Origin: Amblyornis subalaris
Lineage: Eukaryota; Chordata; Aves; Passeriformes; Ptilonorhynchidae
Length of the DNA: 64,000 bases
Assembly (NCBI GenBank): GCA_018881555.1
Contig: JACAXG010000166.1
Coordinates: 188,956-252,955, forward strand
Direction of reading: 5' to 3'
A model generated the notes under the pieces. The model saw only the letters and a list, made by a program, of their open reading frames with translations, was not told where the DNA came from and ran no database searches. Each line of letters starts with the position of its first letter. Position 1 is the stretch's first letter. The translations under genes and the position numbers were made by a program. This document shows positions 34,080 to 45,681 of this stretch, in pieces.

Positions 34080-34222
34080 CAATACAAAACATTTTTCACT
34101 TATTTATACATTATTTTATATATGTATCTATATACACACATATACATATAATATTATACATTATAGAAAATAATGTTCATTAGTTCTAATTTACATCATT
34201 ATCTTCATTAACTAGTATTCTA
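34080..34222. repeat. AT-rich low-complexity tract
   Basis: A run of TA/TATA-type sequence including 'attttatatatgtatctata' and 'tatacatataatattataca'. It is not assigned to any element. Confidence 0.75.
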
Positions 34223-34695
34223 TCCTCTGTTGCTTATTGATTTCCTGCTCTTCATACTAATTTGATCCACATTCTTTAGTTCTCTTATCATCTTTTTCTC
34301 AGATGGGGAGTCTCCAACTTTCCAGGTCTTTATCTCCTCTGGTATCTTCTAGTTATGCCAACGTCTTTGAAAGGTCATAAATTTATGATCCCAGATGTCC
34401 AATCTTCAACTCCCTTTGGCTGTGTTTATTGAAGCTTGTCAGGGTTAGTTTTAACCCACGTAGGGTTTCAGTGATCTAATGGTCAAAGTAACAAGAAGAG
34501 AAACTTAAAAAGAAACTTAAAAAGTGGGCCCTGCTTACAACTAATTAAAACAACTAATTAGAATATGTTAGCAAAGTTGTGTTATTTCCGAGAGCTCTCA
34601 GCTCTTACAAGGGCTTACGCCTGACTTAAAGCTGCGTTGCAGTGTCTGGGTTTAAGCTAAGCATACTGAGCAAACACCTGAACACCCTGTGGCTG

Positions 34696-34746
34696 CAATT
34701 AACCAGAGGGCAATTAACCAGGTGAGGGCAATTAACCAGAGGGCAT
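34696..34746. repeat. Triple short repeat upstream of the SLX9 CpG island
   Basis: 'caattaaccag' occurs at 34696, 34711 and 34729, mostly as 'gggcaattaaccag(a)ggg'. Confidence 0.8.
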
Positions 34747-34839
34747 TTTACCGCGTGCTGCCCAGCAGAGCGGCTGGCGGTACACGGCTGCCACTGACCC
34801 GCCCATCATTACGCTCCAGAGTGAACAGCCGGACCTGGC

Positions 34840-35400
34840 CAGCTGGGGCCGCCGAGAAGCCCGTTCCTGAGTTTCGCTCGTGTGAGGCGGCTGGGAAAAG
34901 CAACTTCCTGGGGCTCGGGCAGGCGCAGCCGGAAGATCCCGCCCGGGCGGGCGCGGCCCGGCCCCTTCCGCCCCGCGCCGCCATGGTGGGCAAGGCCAAG
35001 CGCCCGCGGCTGCACCGCGCCGCCCCCCGGCCCTGGCCCGCCCGGGACCCGCCGCCGCTCCCCGGGCCCGGGCCCGGTCCCGCCGCGGGCGGATGGAGCG
35101 CGGCGGCCGGGAAGGTACCGGGGGCGGGGACACGTGGGGTAGCGGCGGGCGGGGGGCGACGGCGGCCGCCCCGCAGTGACCTCCTCGCCTTCGCCCTGCA
35201 GAAAGGACCGGTCCCCGCACACCTCCAGCCTCCCTCGAGCTCCCCCGGGGCTGTCCTGGGTGCAGCGCCCCGGGGGGGTGTCCGTGGGTGTCCCCAGGCT
35301 GGCCGTGGTGGAGCGGCGGTGGTGGCTGACAGGATGGCGCAGGCCGGGCCGCTCCTGCCTGGGAAGGTCCTGGGTGCTGCTGGGCAGCTGCTGCTCCGCA
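34840..35400 (+). promoter_or_regulatory. SLX9: CpG-rich promoter region of SLX9
   Basis: The stretch is very GC- and CpG-rich against an AT-balanced background and surrounds the first coding exon. ETS-type sites lie upstream of the ATG: acttcctg at 34903-34910 and ccggaag at 34929-34935. No TATA box is seen. This fits a housekeeping CpG-island promoter. Confidence 0.75.
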
Positions 35401-36679
35401 CGCTCCGGTGACCCCGGGAGCGTGTGACACGGGCACGGCAGGGAGGCGACACGAGGGAGCCTGGAGCTGCTCCAGCAGCAGGCTCTGCTTGTGTCCCACG
35501 GCAGTCCCAGTGTGCTGCTCCAGTGGCGGTGTCACTGCTCTGGACCAGCAGCTGTGCCGTGGCACCGTGGCATCCCTGGCACACGTAGGGTGGTGACACT
35601 GACACACGTGTCCTAGCACTGCTCCTGCTGCTGGGGGACAGGGTGCCTGCATTGCTGGGGGGTAGCTTGGGTGCAGCAGTGGGGATCATTACCAACAAGT
35701 GTTGGGAGAGGAGGGGGTAAGATGAGAGGCTGCCTGGCTTGTTTTGCAATAGTTCCCTTTGATTTTAGGTTAGGGCACGTGGAGAGCAGCCAGTAGTTTA
35801 CACACAATCATTTAATAGATTCAGAGGGTGTCTGGTTTCCCTAGCTGTGTTTTGAATACTTGGTTCGGATTAAAGCTGGGTGCCAGCCCCCTCACAGCAA
35901 GGACACAACAGCAGTAAATGTTTATCTACCTAAACTTTCCTTGTGAGGAGGGAGGAATTGCCTGTGCCAAATGCAGCTGGGTTTATGCCACTATGAACTT
36001 ACGAGTTGGTTCTGGTAGATACTGCTGGCTAAAGTAATAAATTCTCCTAATCCAGTCAGAGTAGCTACTGCAAAGCTTAGGACTTAGGGAGGCATTGCTT
36101 ACTTAAAGCATGATGCTGAAGATTTGGTGAGTTGCTAGTAGTTACTGAATCTGCTTAATGTCCATTGATTTAGGCTTTAATCCCCTAATCTGCTCATTTG
36201 TTGCTTATCTGTATTGTTCTGTACCTGTAATAAATCAGTCTTTTCGTAAGGATGCTGTTCGCAGCTCTCCTGGGAGTAACACCTGAATGTACTTGAGTGA
36301 GGCAAGGTTGGGTGGAGGCAGGAATCTGTTAGGAACAGAACAGTCCAGAATGAGACTTTGTGAAACTTCCTTCTGTGTGGAACAGTGTGGTGGTGGGCCA
36401 GGCCAGTGGGGTCACTTACCTGCCCCTGCCTGCTCAGGAGAGATACCTGCTCGCTACTACCATTCCCGTTTGGATGGTGCTGGGTTGGATTTTTCTTTTG
36501 TAGTTTTTTTTAGTAAGTGTTGCCTGATGGTGTTTATACTGATTCCTGCTTTTTGTTTCTTTTGGAAAAGGACTGGGACTTCTCATCTTCCGGTGTCTTC
36601 TCTGGGCTGAAGATTGACCCTGATACCCTAGTAAAGAAGCTTGACTTGGACTCCAGAAGCATAATTTCCTCCAGAACAG
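34983..36679 (+). CDS. SLX9: Ribosome biogenesis protein SLX9 homolog (FAM207A), first two coding exons, partial
   Basis: SLX9 family proteins are nucleolar and, in yeast, act in pre-18S rRNA processing and small-subunit assembly. Exon 1 is 34983-35114 (44 codons): it starts MVGKAKRPRLHRAAPRPWPA, is basic and then Pro/Gly-rich, and ends AAAGK at a phase-0 donor gtaccg. The ATG sits in a good Kozak context (ccgccatgg). Exon 2 is 36571-36679 and reads DWDFSSSGVFSGLKIDPDTL then VKKLDLDSRSIISSRTG, ending phase 1 at gtttgt. This matches the conserved core of human FAM207A (DWAFINTN...KIDP...VQKLELD) and its exon boundary. Position next to ITGB2, head-to-head with it, agrees with human 21q22.3. The remaining C-terminal exons were not found in the following 27 kb and presumably lie beyond the window. 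Confidence 0.88.
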
Positions 36680-37808
36680 GTTTGTTGTGTTTTGAATGAG
36701 TGACATGTTAGGTTGTGAGTGAAGACACTGGGGACTGTATTTGCAGTGGCTGTCAGAACAAGCCCAGGGAACTACAACCGAAACATCTCTTCCTATGTTC
36801 CTGAGAGGGCTTTTAGAAGAGGTTTGGTTTTGGTTGGTCTTCTGTATGGGTGTGCTTAGTGATCCCTGGGTGGGGAACTTGCTTCAGGCTATGTGCGGGA
36901 TGTCCTCATGCAGCCAGAGACTCTGAGGGCTGAGAGGACAGCAGAGCCCAGGCTGTGACCTGATCTCTGGGCTTCCTCTGCAGCTGCTTTTGCCTCACCA
37001 GCAGCTGCCATTGGTAACCCAGTATTTTCTCAGCAAGTCTTCTCACATCCTTTGCTGTTGTGGGGTCCCTGGCTCAAGGACTCCTGGGCAGGAGAATCTA
37101 GCTCATGGGGAGTNTGGAAGGTGAGAGGGAGAAGAGGAAGGAGATGATAGAGCCCTTTGATTTCTAGTCCCATGATAAGAAAATGCTCCCTTTGACTACT
37201 CACTGGCAGACAGAGCTTTGTATCTGAAAGCAGATACACCTCTAAAGGTCTGCAGGGTCTCAAAAAATTTTTCTGAAACTTGAATCCAAAACCCTCACAA
37301 ACTGTATGTAAACATTTAAAAAAATCCCAGAAGGAACAAACTACTGGGCAGAGCCTGATGGCACAGCAGTCTGTCCTGGTGCAGATGTGTGTGACTCTCA
37401 AGCACCTAATTTGCAAAGTACATGAATTTCTTCTCTTCATATAGATAAATACTACAGTGACTTTGTTTTCCTGTCCAGGGCTACAAACAAATCAATCACC
37501 CAAGGGCTAGTGGTTGCGTGAGTGGCAGTGAGCTGCCCATCAGCCCCATTTGGGCACAGAGTGAGGGAGTGGGGAGGTTGTGTGAGGACACATTTGCCTG
37601 CTCTCCGCACAGAAACCTCGGTGAAATGTGTTGTTTTCAAAACACTGAGCTCATTGTTGGTAACTCTCCTGGGAAAAGGACATGTATGCATCTGTGAGTG
37701 CATGTGCANGTTGCCATCTCTTTAATTAAATCAGACAGCATGTTGTTGGGGGCTGGCAGCCTGCAGCCCCAGCCTTTCATTGCGGGCTACGGCTGTACAT
37801 GTCTGGGT

Positions 37809-37816
37809 TATAAATA
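37809..37816 (+). promoter_or_regulatory. TATA-box-like element
   Basis: A perfect TATAAATA followed by G lies in a locally GC-richer stretch. A 5'-terminal ATG cluster (37848 onward) lies 30-50 bases downstream and opens a frame of about 99 codons to 38144 with a hydrophobic N-terminal part. The expected start site would leave a leader under 10 bases, so a non-coding transcript is as likely as a coding one. This is motif evidence only. Confidence 0.25.
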
Positions 37817-38547
37817 GAGCCGTGCTGCTGGTCCCCGTGCAGTGCTGATGATGCAGATGTGCAGTGCCTGGCTGCCTCTCTCTGGGCTACGTGCTGGCTT
37901 CGTGCAGACAGCGATGCTGACCCTGGTGCTTTGTGCTCCCGTGTGCTTTCCAGATGATCAGCTAAAAATAACTGTTCATTTTAGGGGCTCAAAACTGCAA
38001 TTCAACCAGGCAAAAAGTGATTTGATTATTTTTTTTTACCTCTTTCCAAGCTGTTGTGCCCTTTCTTCTTGTCTCCCTCTGGAGCCATGTAGAGGCTTTT
38101 TCATTAAGGAAATCAATTCAATTTTTTTTGTGTTAATTCAGTGAACTGTAACTAGGCTGTGCATACAATGGCAGACACCCTGGAGTTAGAAAAGAGATTC
38201 TAGGCAGACGTGCTTTGTCTTCTGGCATCTCTGGTCAGCTCAGAGCCTGTTCAGCAGGAAATTCGACTTGACTCNGGCCCTCCCTGCACCTCTTCCTCCC
38301 CTTCCCCCTCAGCTTAGTGCACAGGGCAGGAGGGTAGGATTCTCCTACACATTGCTATTTTAAGATTTAATAACAAGACAAAAGCGTGCTTCTCTCCCAC
38401 TTGCTTTTCAAGCTCTGAGAAGGTCAAGTTGGCAGACTGTAGGTGGGCTCACTATCTCCTGTGCTTTTCACAGCTAGAGAACATTTTCTTTTTTCTGCCA
38501 AGGCTGCTATGTGGCAGTTGAGAAAGAAGGTATATTTGTCCTACCTG

Positions 38548-38568
38548 CATGCGTGTGTGTGTGTTTGT
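38548..38568. repeat. (GT)n microsatellite
   Basis: Short run 'gcgtgtgtgtgtgtttgtgt'. Confidence 0.85.
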
Positions 38569-40190
38569 GTACCTCACATTATCCAAGATTTATTCACATT
38601 TGCCAAGACTGCTGGTATCTGTGTTTTGTGTTTAGATCTGGCCTTGTGCTGTGACTCTTTTTTGAATAAAATCTAGTCTGAGGAAGAGCCTGGAATTTGG
38701 TTAGATTTTTAGAAGATGTCGGCTTGGAGCTCCACAGTGGTCAGAAAAGCCAATTGGCTGTTGGGAAGTAGGAGGAAGAGAGAATGATGTGTAGAACGTT
38801 GTTATGCTCTGTAAGTAAATCATGGTACATGCAGCTAAATGATGCTATGTGTAGCGTCACAGGGGCTAACTAAGCAAGAGCAGAGTGTGGTTACTTCCAT
38901 GGGATGAAAGGCTTCGCCTGGAAGACCTGCTTTAATGTGCCAGAACCAAAGAGATGCAGTCCTGTAGGAAACCAGCCCGCCGTTGTGCTGGGGCTTGAGG
39001 GCTGTTGCCTGTGATTGCCAACAAGAGAGGACACCTCTCTCTACAGTTTTCCCTTTAGTTTTCCTCAATTTGTAAGGGACCAGCTTTTGTTGCTCTTTTG
39101 GCTGTGTTGGTTTTGGGAGATTGGGGAGAAACATGATGTGTAAATTGGAAAGTCCAGGATCTCTAGCAGGGTCATTATGCGTGCTGGGGCTGAAAGGAAA
39201 GAGGCCTCTTGTTCTGGGAGGATAAACCGGTGATATGGGTTCTTACCAGCTGAAGGCCTTGTTTTTCTGGGGATTTCTGAGGACTGCTGGTGCATCTGGT
39301 TGAGGCAGGGTGCCCTGTGGAAGTATCCGCTACTCATGGTAATGGTCTGTTGCTTCCTTTAGACACAAGGCTGATTCAGTGTGCTTGTGATTAGTGCGAG
39401 GTACCAGCTCTGGCTGTTCTGGCATCAGTAATTTGTGTGGCATGAGAAGGAGAGGGTGGAACCGTAATGAAAAATGTCACCAAAATGGAATTCATTGTAG
39501 GTGAGTCTTGCGTTGTATGATATAAAAAGCCAGTGGTCTAAAATGGAAAGTATTTTAATATGGTAGCTCTGAGCTCTGAGTGTTGTACCGTGAAGTAGAC
39601 CTGCTGTAACTGCTTTCCCCTGCTCTGCTTTTTGTCTTTGTTAGCTCACCTTAATGCCAGATTCCAGGTGATCTCCACACACATGTAGATGACAAAAGGC
39701 AGTGCCATCCCTGAGAATGCTGGAGTCCAGTCCATGAGTAACTTTCTTGCTCAGTGATTGCTTCCTGTCAGAGTAGTTTACTTAGCCACTGACGTAATGT
39801 AAATCAAAGGCTTTGCCATAATCTAATCCACGCGGGGACCTCTGTGACTCATGTGAGTGAATAAATCTCATCTGGGTGAGCCTCTGTAGCGTGGGAATTA
39901 AATGTTTCCTACCAAGTCAGAAATAATGGCCTGTCATATCGGGATTGCTGCTGCTCGTTTTTTGTTTTCTTTAGCTTTCTTTCATCAGTGTTGTGAATGT
40001 CTCTTTTTTTGGAGTTGATGATGAACCAGTTGTGGAATGATCTGAACAACTGGATTGGTAGCTTTCTGCCTTATTTTCAGCTACTCCAGAAGGGAACGGT
40101 AACAGGCTGTGTTGTTGAGAAAGCAAAAGTGCAACAGCAGCAAGTTCATAATTGCTTGCAAAACCTGATGCAAAATCATCTTGATTTCTG

Positions 40191-40424
40191 AGGTTGGATT
40201 GGACATAAAGAATGACTTTCCTTTTTACAATGAGGGTGGCGAGGCCCTGGCACAGGTTGCCCAGAGAAGCTGTGGCTGCTCCATCCCGGGAAGTGTTCAA
40301 GGCCAGGTTGGACAGGGCTTGGAGCAACTTGGACTAGTGACAGATGAAAGGGGGGGGTTGAACTAGATGCCCTCTGCAGGTTTCTTCCAACCCAGGCCAC
40401 TCTGAGGGTCTGTGATTCTATGCC
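40191..40424 (+). mobile_element. CR1 LINE 3' portion
   Basis: In order: 'gaggccctggcacaggttgc', 'ccagagaagctgtggctgct', 'ttgaactagatgccctctgc' and the end 'gtctgtgattctatgc'. Confidence 0.92.
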
Positions 40425-43382
40425 AGGGTGTGGAGCACAGAGTGAGGTAGGACATGAGCCTGAGCAGATGTGCTCTGAAGACCAGGACTGTCTTGCAGCA
40501 TGGGAGCCACTGGGAGTCAGTGGCACAGGGGGGTGTAGAGGAGGGAGATGACTGAGCATCTGACAAAGAAGAAATTCCCTTCCCCTGAAGAAATGTGGAG
40601 ATAGGAGAGAGTAAAATCAGACCAAGCAGGAACCTGACAGCAGTGAATTTCTGGGGTCTGCAGGCTGTGTAGAGTCTTGCTTTCCCCCTTTNGGAGATTC
40701 TCTGTCAGTTTGTTTTGTTACCCAGCCTCCCTCTGCAGAGTCACTGACAGATCCCATCTGGTTTGCACCTCAGCTTCTGCTCTGGAGTTCCAGATCTGCT
40801 GGGTCTGTCACCTTATCTGCTTCCTTCTGCTTGGGCTTTGCACCCACTTGTCCAATTCTGTTCTCAATTTCTAGCCTCAAAGAGAAGCAGAAAAGCTGTG
40901 GTTGGTTGACNTGTGGTCCTGCATTAACTTCATGCGATATGATTTGCTGTCCAGTTTTGGGGTTTTTTTTGTGGATGTTGTACAATGTTACAGNGTCCCT
41001 GTAAGACCTCTCCTCTGACAGCATCGCTGTTCTGCAGTGTCTGGACTTGTGATTATCCCTGCAGTGGATCCACTCCAGTGTTGCTGGCAGAATTGCAGCC
41101 ATGGCCAGGCCCCTGTTACTCTTCAGGAGCTCTTGACAGGATGCCAATCTTTGTGTCCCTTAGTTTATTCCTCTCTGTTGATTGGATTTGTACGTGTTTA
41201 TTGCCTTTAAATATTATAGTTCCTCCTCTTTTGTCCTCATCCCTGATCACCTTTCCTCTGTTTTGATTTTGTGGTTTTTTTATTTTTTTTTTTTTTTTAC
41301 TATTCTGGCATACTGGGATGTTTAACAATTGAAAGATTAAAAAATAAAAATTAGTCCTGTTTGTTTTAATAAATGCATCCTTTCTGAATATCAGTTCTAA
41401 ACCTTTTCTGCTTTTTCTTTATGCATGCTTGGGGAATTTTTAAATCTGCTTGTGTTGGTCATTCACATCCCCAGTGTGGAAAGCTGCTGGATCCTCACAA
41501 TTCTGCTGCTGTTGCTTTTCTTCAGCTTTTCATTCTGTGCTGGCAGCTGTCAGGCCTGTCTTGTGTTTGTTTTGTGCAGAACGCCTTCCTCAAGCTGTTC
41601 CCCACCGTAACACTCCTCAGACGGGAAGGGGTGTAAGCGGGGCTGCTCCACANGCTGAGCATGGCAGGGAGCGGCTGCAGCACCTCCAACGTGTGCCTGA
41701 AATTTCCCTGGGAAATGCCTGCCTGCTGTGCTAGACCCAAGTGACGAGATGTTCCTCCTCCATCTGTCTTTGTTATTAGCCTCCCAGGCTTTGGGCTGTG
41801 TGTGAGTTTTGGGAGCGGTGAAATGTTCTCCCTGGAGCTGGTGTTAGAGGTAGCCTGTTGGCAATGCCCTTGGTGGTGTTGCACTGAAACCATTTTAACA
41901 TCTTGGAAAATATCTGGGTGTTGCCTTGGGAGGAGCAGCTGTTTGAGCTGGGAATTCTTGCTTTAGCTCCTCGCTGCCTCCACCCTGTACCTTCTGTAAC
42001 GGTGTCTATGTCCCTTGTGTCACCTGCACAGGTCAAGGATGTGTCCCAGGACTGGACATGCAGTTCTCAGCTGAAATGGCAAACTTCTCTCCATAAACTG
42101 GAGTTGCTTCTGACATGGTGTGTGGAAGTGCTTGAATCCAGTAACAGAATTTTCAAGAAAGGGAAAATGCTGTGCAGGGATTAAACTTTTTACCTCTCCC
42201 CCAGACCCAAGGTTGGCCATCGTGATAGCTTAGATAGATAAAGTGACAGATGGCAATTTACCATATCTGGGTAAATTGCTATAGGTAGTGAGTTACTGTT
42301 CATTGCTTCTTCCTTGCTTTTTGGCTGAAATTTATTGGTTTTTTGACTGCGTCATTAGAAGCTGTTTTTATCTTGACAATGCCAGATCACCTTTTAAGGG
42401 CAGATTCAGTGTCTGAGAGTTTCCCAACAGGCTGTTAGAAAACTGCACTGTGTTTGAGAGAAGCTGAGATAGTGGTTTGTGGTATGGGAAGCCTCTCCAG
42501 TGAGGTCAGATGACTGCAGTCTACAGGACACCTCAAACAGATTTTGTAGTTTTCAACAATTCGCCTTGAAGCCAGAGGGTTTTTCTGTTCCTTTGGTCCA
42601 AACGATGCAAGTCAGTGGAGTCAGATTGGCCCAAGTTCTGTAGCAGTGGTGATCAGCTGTAGGGGCTGGTTGAAATTGAGAACAGAGATTTGCTGTGGGT
42701 ATGTCCTGGGAGAATGTGGAGTGNAGATGCTACTGAAAGCTAAAGACATTGGTGCTTTAAATAATAATATATAAAAAAAAGATGAAAAATGCACGCTGCT
42801 TAAAGTTGTTTTAACAATTTGTCTGTGCAGTGTGGTGCAGGCTGTGAAAATAGCTGTGGGAAGCTCCAGTTTAATTAAAGTCAATGCAATTAATTGAGAA
42901 GCAGTAAATGAGCATCTGAAACTTGCACTGTTTTCAGTGCTTTGACTTCCCTTCTGGAGACAGACCATTTCCATGTTGTGAGTGCCTTCTGCCAGATCAC
43001 AGGAATCAGTTGTGTTAATATTTATGGAACTAATTAACTTTTTTGTTTTCTTTCCCTCCCTCTAGCTGTGGCTAAGTCCCTGTTCTTAAAATTAACATTA
43101 AAAAACCAGAAGACTCCAATTAGCTTGTGGTCATGGATACTGAGCATTACACAAACACAAACATTTTCCAGAGAGCTGAAACCTTCCAAAATGTTTTGCA
43201 GCCTGCTCCAGGGGAGGAGGCTGTCGGTGGTGGGAAGAGCTTGAAATGAGTCCTAGGAGTTTGAAGGATGTGTCAGATCCCTGTAGTTTCTTATTGTGGT
43301 TGGTTCCTTGGCTGTGCCTGCTGTGTAATGCTCACCAGTAGCACTGGTGAAAGATACATGCCTGCCCTGGAGCAGCCTTTCC

Positions 43383-43537
43383 GTGCTGCTGGGTGGCTGC
43401 AGAGAAGGATATGGCTCAGTGAGGGACTGGAGACTCCTTTGGTGAGGCTGCTGAGGTGCTGCTGGGTGGCTGCAGAGAAGGATATGGCTCAGTGAGGGAC
43501 TGGAGACTCCTTTGGTGAGGCTGCTGAGGTGCTGCTG
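43383..43537. repeat. 73-bp tandem repeat, about 2.1 copies
   Basis: The unit starting gtgctgctgggtggctgcag begins at 43383 and 43456, with a partial third copy at 43529. The two full copies look identical, so the duplication is recent or homogenised. Confidence 0.95.
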
Positions 43538-45649
43538 TGTGCTTTTGCAAAGCTGCCTCCCAGCCTTTGTAAAAGTTGGGTCCTCAAACATGAGATTTTT
43601 AGAACAAACATGTCAGTGCCTTGTGCCACTGAAGGGCTTGCTGAATTTGGGGCATNGTAATTGCATGTCATGCCATGTCTTTTTCTGCGTGATCATGATT
43701 CCTGGAGCTTTAAAAGGACACTAACCCAGCCTGGTATTCTCCTGTGAAATGAATTTAAAATGGTCAGACATCCTTACTTACACAAAAATAGATCAGCCCT
43801 GCTTAGGAGAGTACTGAAGCTGCAGTGTTACAAAAGAGGGTTATGAACTGAAATCCTTGTCTTTGCTGTACTCGTGCTAAAGCTTTGGCATAATTGAGTT
43901 ATAAAGTTATAAATTTTACAAAGAGAGAGGTGGAATGGCTCTGCACCGGTGCCAAAGGGGCCTCCCAGCACAAGTCCCAGTAATGCAGACCTCTAGCAGG
44001 NTGTGAGAAGGTTGGGTCAACATTGGGAATTGGGAAACCAAATCCCAAGAGGGGTAAGGAAGCGCTTGTGGAGAGGACAGATTGATAGCTCTGGAAGTCA
44101 GAGCCCTTTCGTTGTCACCAGCAGTGGTACAGGGTTGTGTCAAGCTGTCAAATTTCTGCCTGAAATATGTGTCCTGGGAGTTTAATAGACTGTTTAGAAA
44201 ATGGGTGGAGGCTGGTGAAGAGTGGATGGTATAAGAGGTTTCCCTCTTCTGGGTTGCCCCTTCTGACTTGCCTTCACATGCTTTTGAGGTGCAGGAATAA
44301 GTCAGCCTCCTCTTTTTTCTTCTAACACCCCTGGGAAATACCTGTGTGAGGAAGGTTATTTTGCTTGGGTATTTTTTTCACNAATTTCTATGCTACATAA
44401 ATCACATTTCTGATTTACCGAGAGATAAATCTCTGCCACACTAATGTGGGCCTTCCTGAGTTATAGGCTGTGTTACAGGGAGATCTCAAGAGTTCATGCC
44501 TGTCATTCAGACCAAGTGGGATCTATAGTATTATTCTATTCTATGCAAGTTATCCTTTATTCCAGTCTTTGTGAGTAATTTATGGACCAAGGTTTTCTTT
44601 ATGCTTGGGTGGAAGTGCGTGTGTCAGCTGAAGATCTGTTTATCCCCTTCACCGTTTCAAAGTGGCACCACTGATGCTCNTATGTGGCATAACCATAACT
44701 GGTAACAACATCTAATTTGGGCTTAGCTTTTTAGTCAAGTGGCTTGTAGAAAGGAAATAAGGAGGGTTTTGTTGTTTTTTTTAAATGAAGCTTTTAACAC
44801 TATCTCAATGTACGTTGTCTGAGCTAAATGTGGGAAACAGCTATACAAGGATTAAATGCAGTGGATACTGAAGTATTCGGGGTTGTTTGAAATGGTAATT
44901 TGGACAGATTTAGATTGAACTAGCAGTGTTGCAAATGTTCCATAAGGTTAACCACAGAAAATTCTGGAGAAAATCCTGCTGCAGAAGAACAAGGTNTCCA
45001 AGGAGGTGTTCAAGCAAGGAGGGACTGTGAGCTGGAAGGTACTTAGTGATATTGATAACCGACTCGGAGGAAACATGGTGTTTTAGGGAGTCTCAGGCAA
45101 CCTGAGGGAAAATGGGGCATGCAAACTTGTTTCCTGACCCACTTTTGCNGTGTTCTCGACTGCTTGGAGAGCACACAGCAAATCAATGGATCTACTTAAA
45201 GAATTTTGGCTGTTGTGGATGTTCATGCTTGGTGGGGCTGTGCATGTACACGCTCTAGGCTGATTTCCCTCTGTTGCATTTCCTAGCTGCACCACTTTTT
45301 AACTTTGTTTTTCCTTATGTCTATTTTCCTCTCCAAGATTATTTGTAAATTCAGGTCACTCAGTGTTCTTACATAACAGGCATGGGCTTCTTTAGCATGG
45401 AGAGGACATTTCCAGCTGCCACGGGTACAGGCTGTGTCTATACATGCAGCAGTTATTTTGCGATGTGCTTTGAGTCGAAATAGCCTGGTGTGCGTGTCGA
45501 CAGGGAGGCATGGGAAGACACTTCCAGACTGCAGAAATTCTGCTGCCAGAAATCACAATTTTAAATTGCTTTGTTCAGCCACTTCCATATTTTGCTCAGC
45601 GAGGCCTCTGGCTATTGCTTTTGATTCATGCCATAAATTTGTGACCGCA

Positions 45650-45681
45650 GGGCTGGGCTTAGGTAGGGCTGGGCTTAGGTG
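45650..45681. repeat. 16-bp tandem duplication
   Basis: 'gggctgggcttaggt' occurs at 45650 and again at 45666. Confidence 0.85.

Larger units (their letters stand above)
25976..34680. other. Non-coding interval between ITGB2 and SLX9
   Basis: About 8.7 kb in which I recognise no protein-coding exon. The 5' UTR exon and leukocyte promoter of ITGB2 should lie here, at an unknown position. Contents that can be supported are CR1 tails (26220, 31815, 33022, 33180), an AT-rich low-complexity block (29.46-29.62 kb), a 35-bp tandem repeat (30.97 kb) and an AT-rich tract (34.08-34.22 kb). Between 28.0 and 31.5 kb the sequence is fairly GC-rich, with long chance reading frames. Confidence 0.5.

Noticed and set aside
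33960..34680. AT-rich interval with short direct repeats, considered as an old LTR
   Set aside because: No paired termini, target-site duplication, primer-binding site or polypurine tract could be identified by eye.
34732..35749. Minus-strand reading frames of 306 and 333 codons over the SLX9 promoter
   Set aside because: They lie antisense in a CpG island where stop codons are rare by composition; the Pro/Ala/Arg-rich product resembles no family and the plus strand has a matched SLX9 exon.
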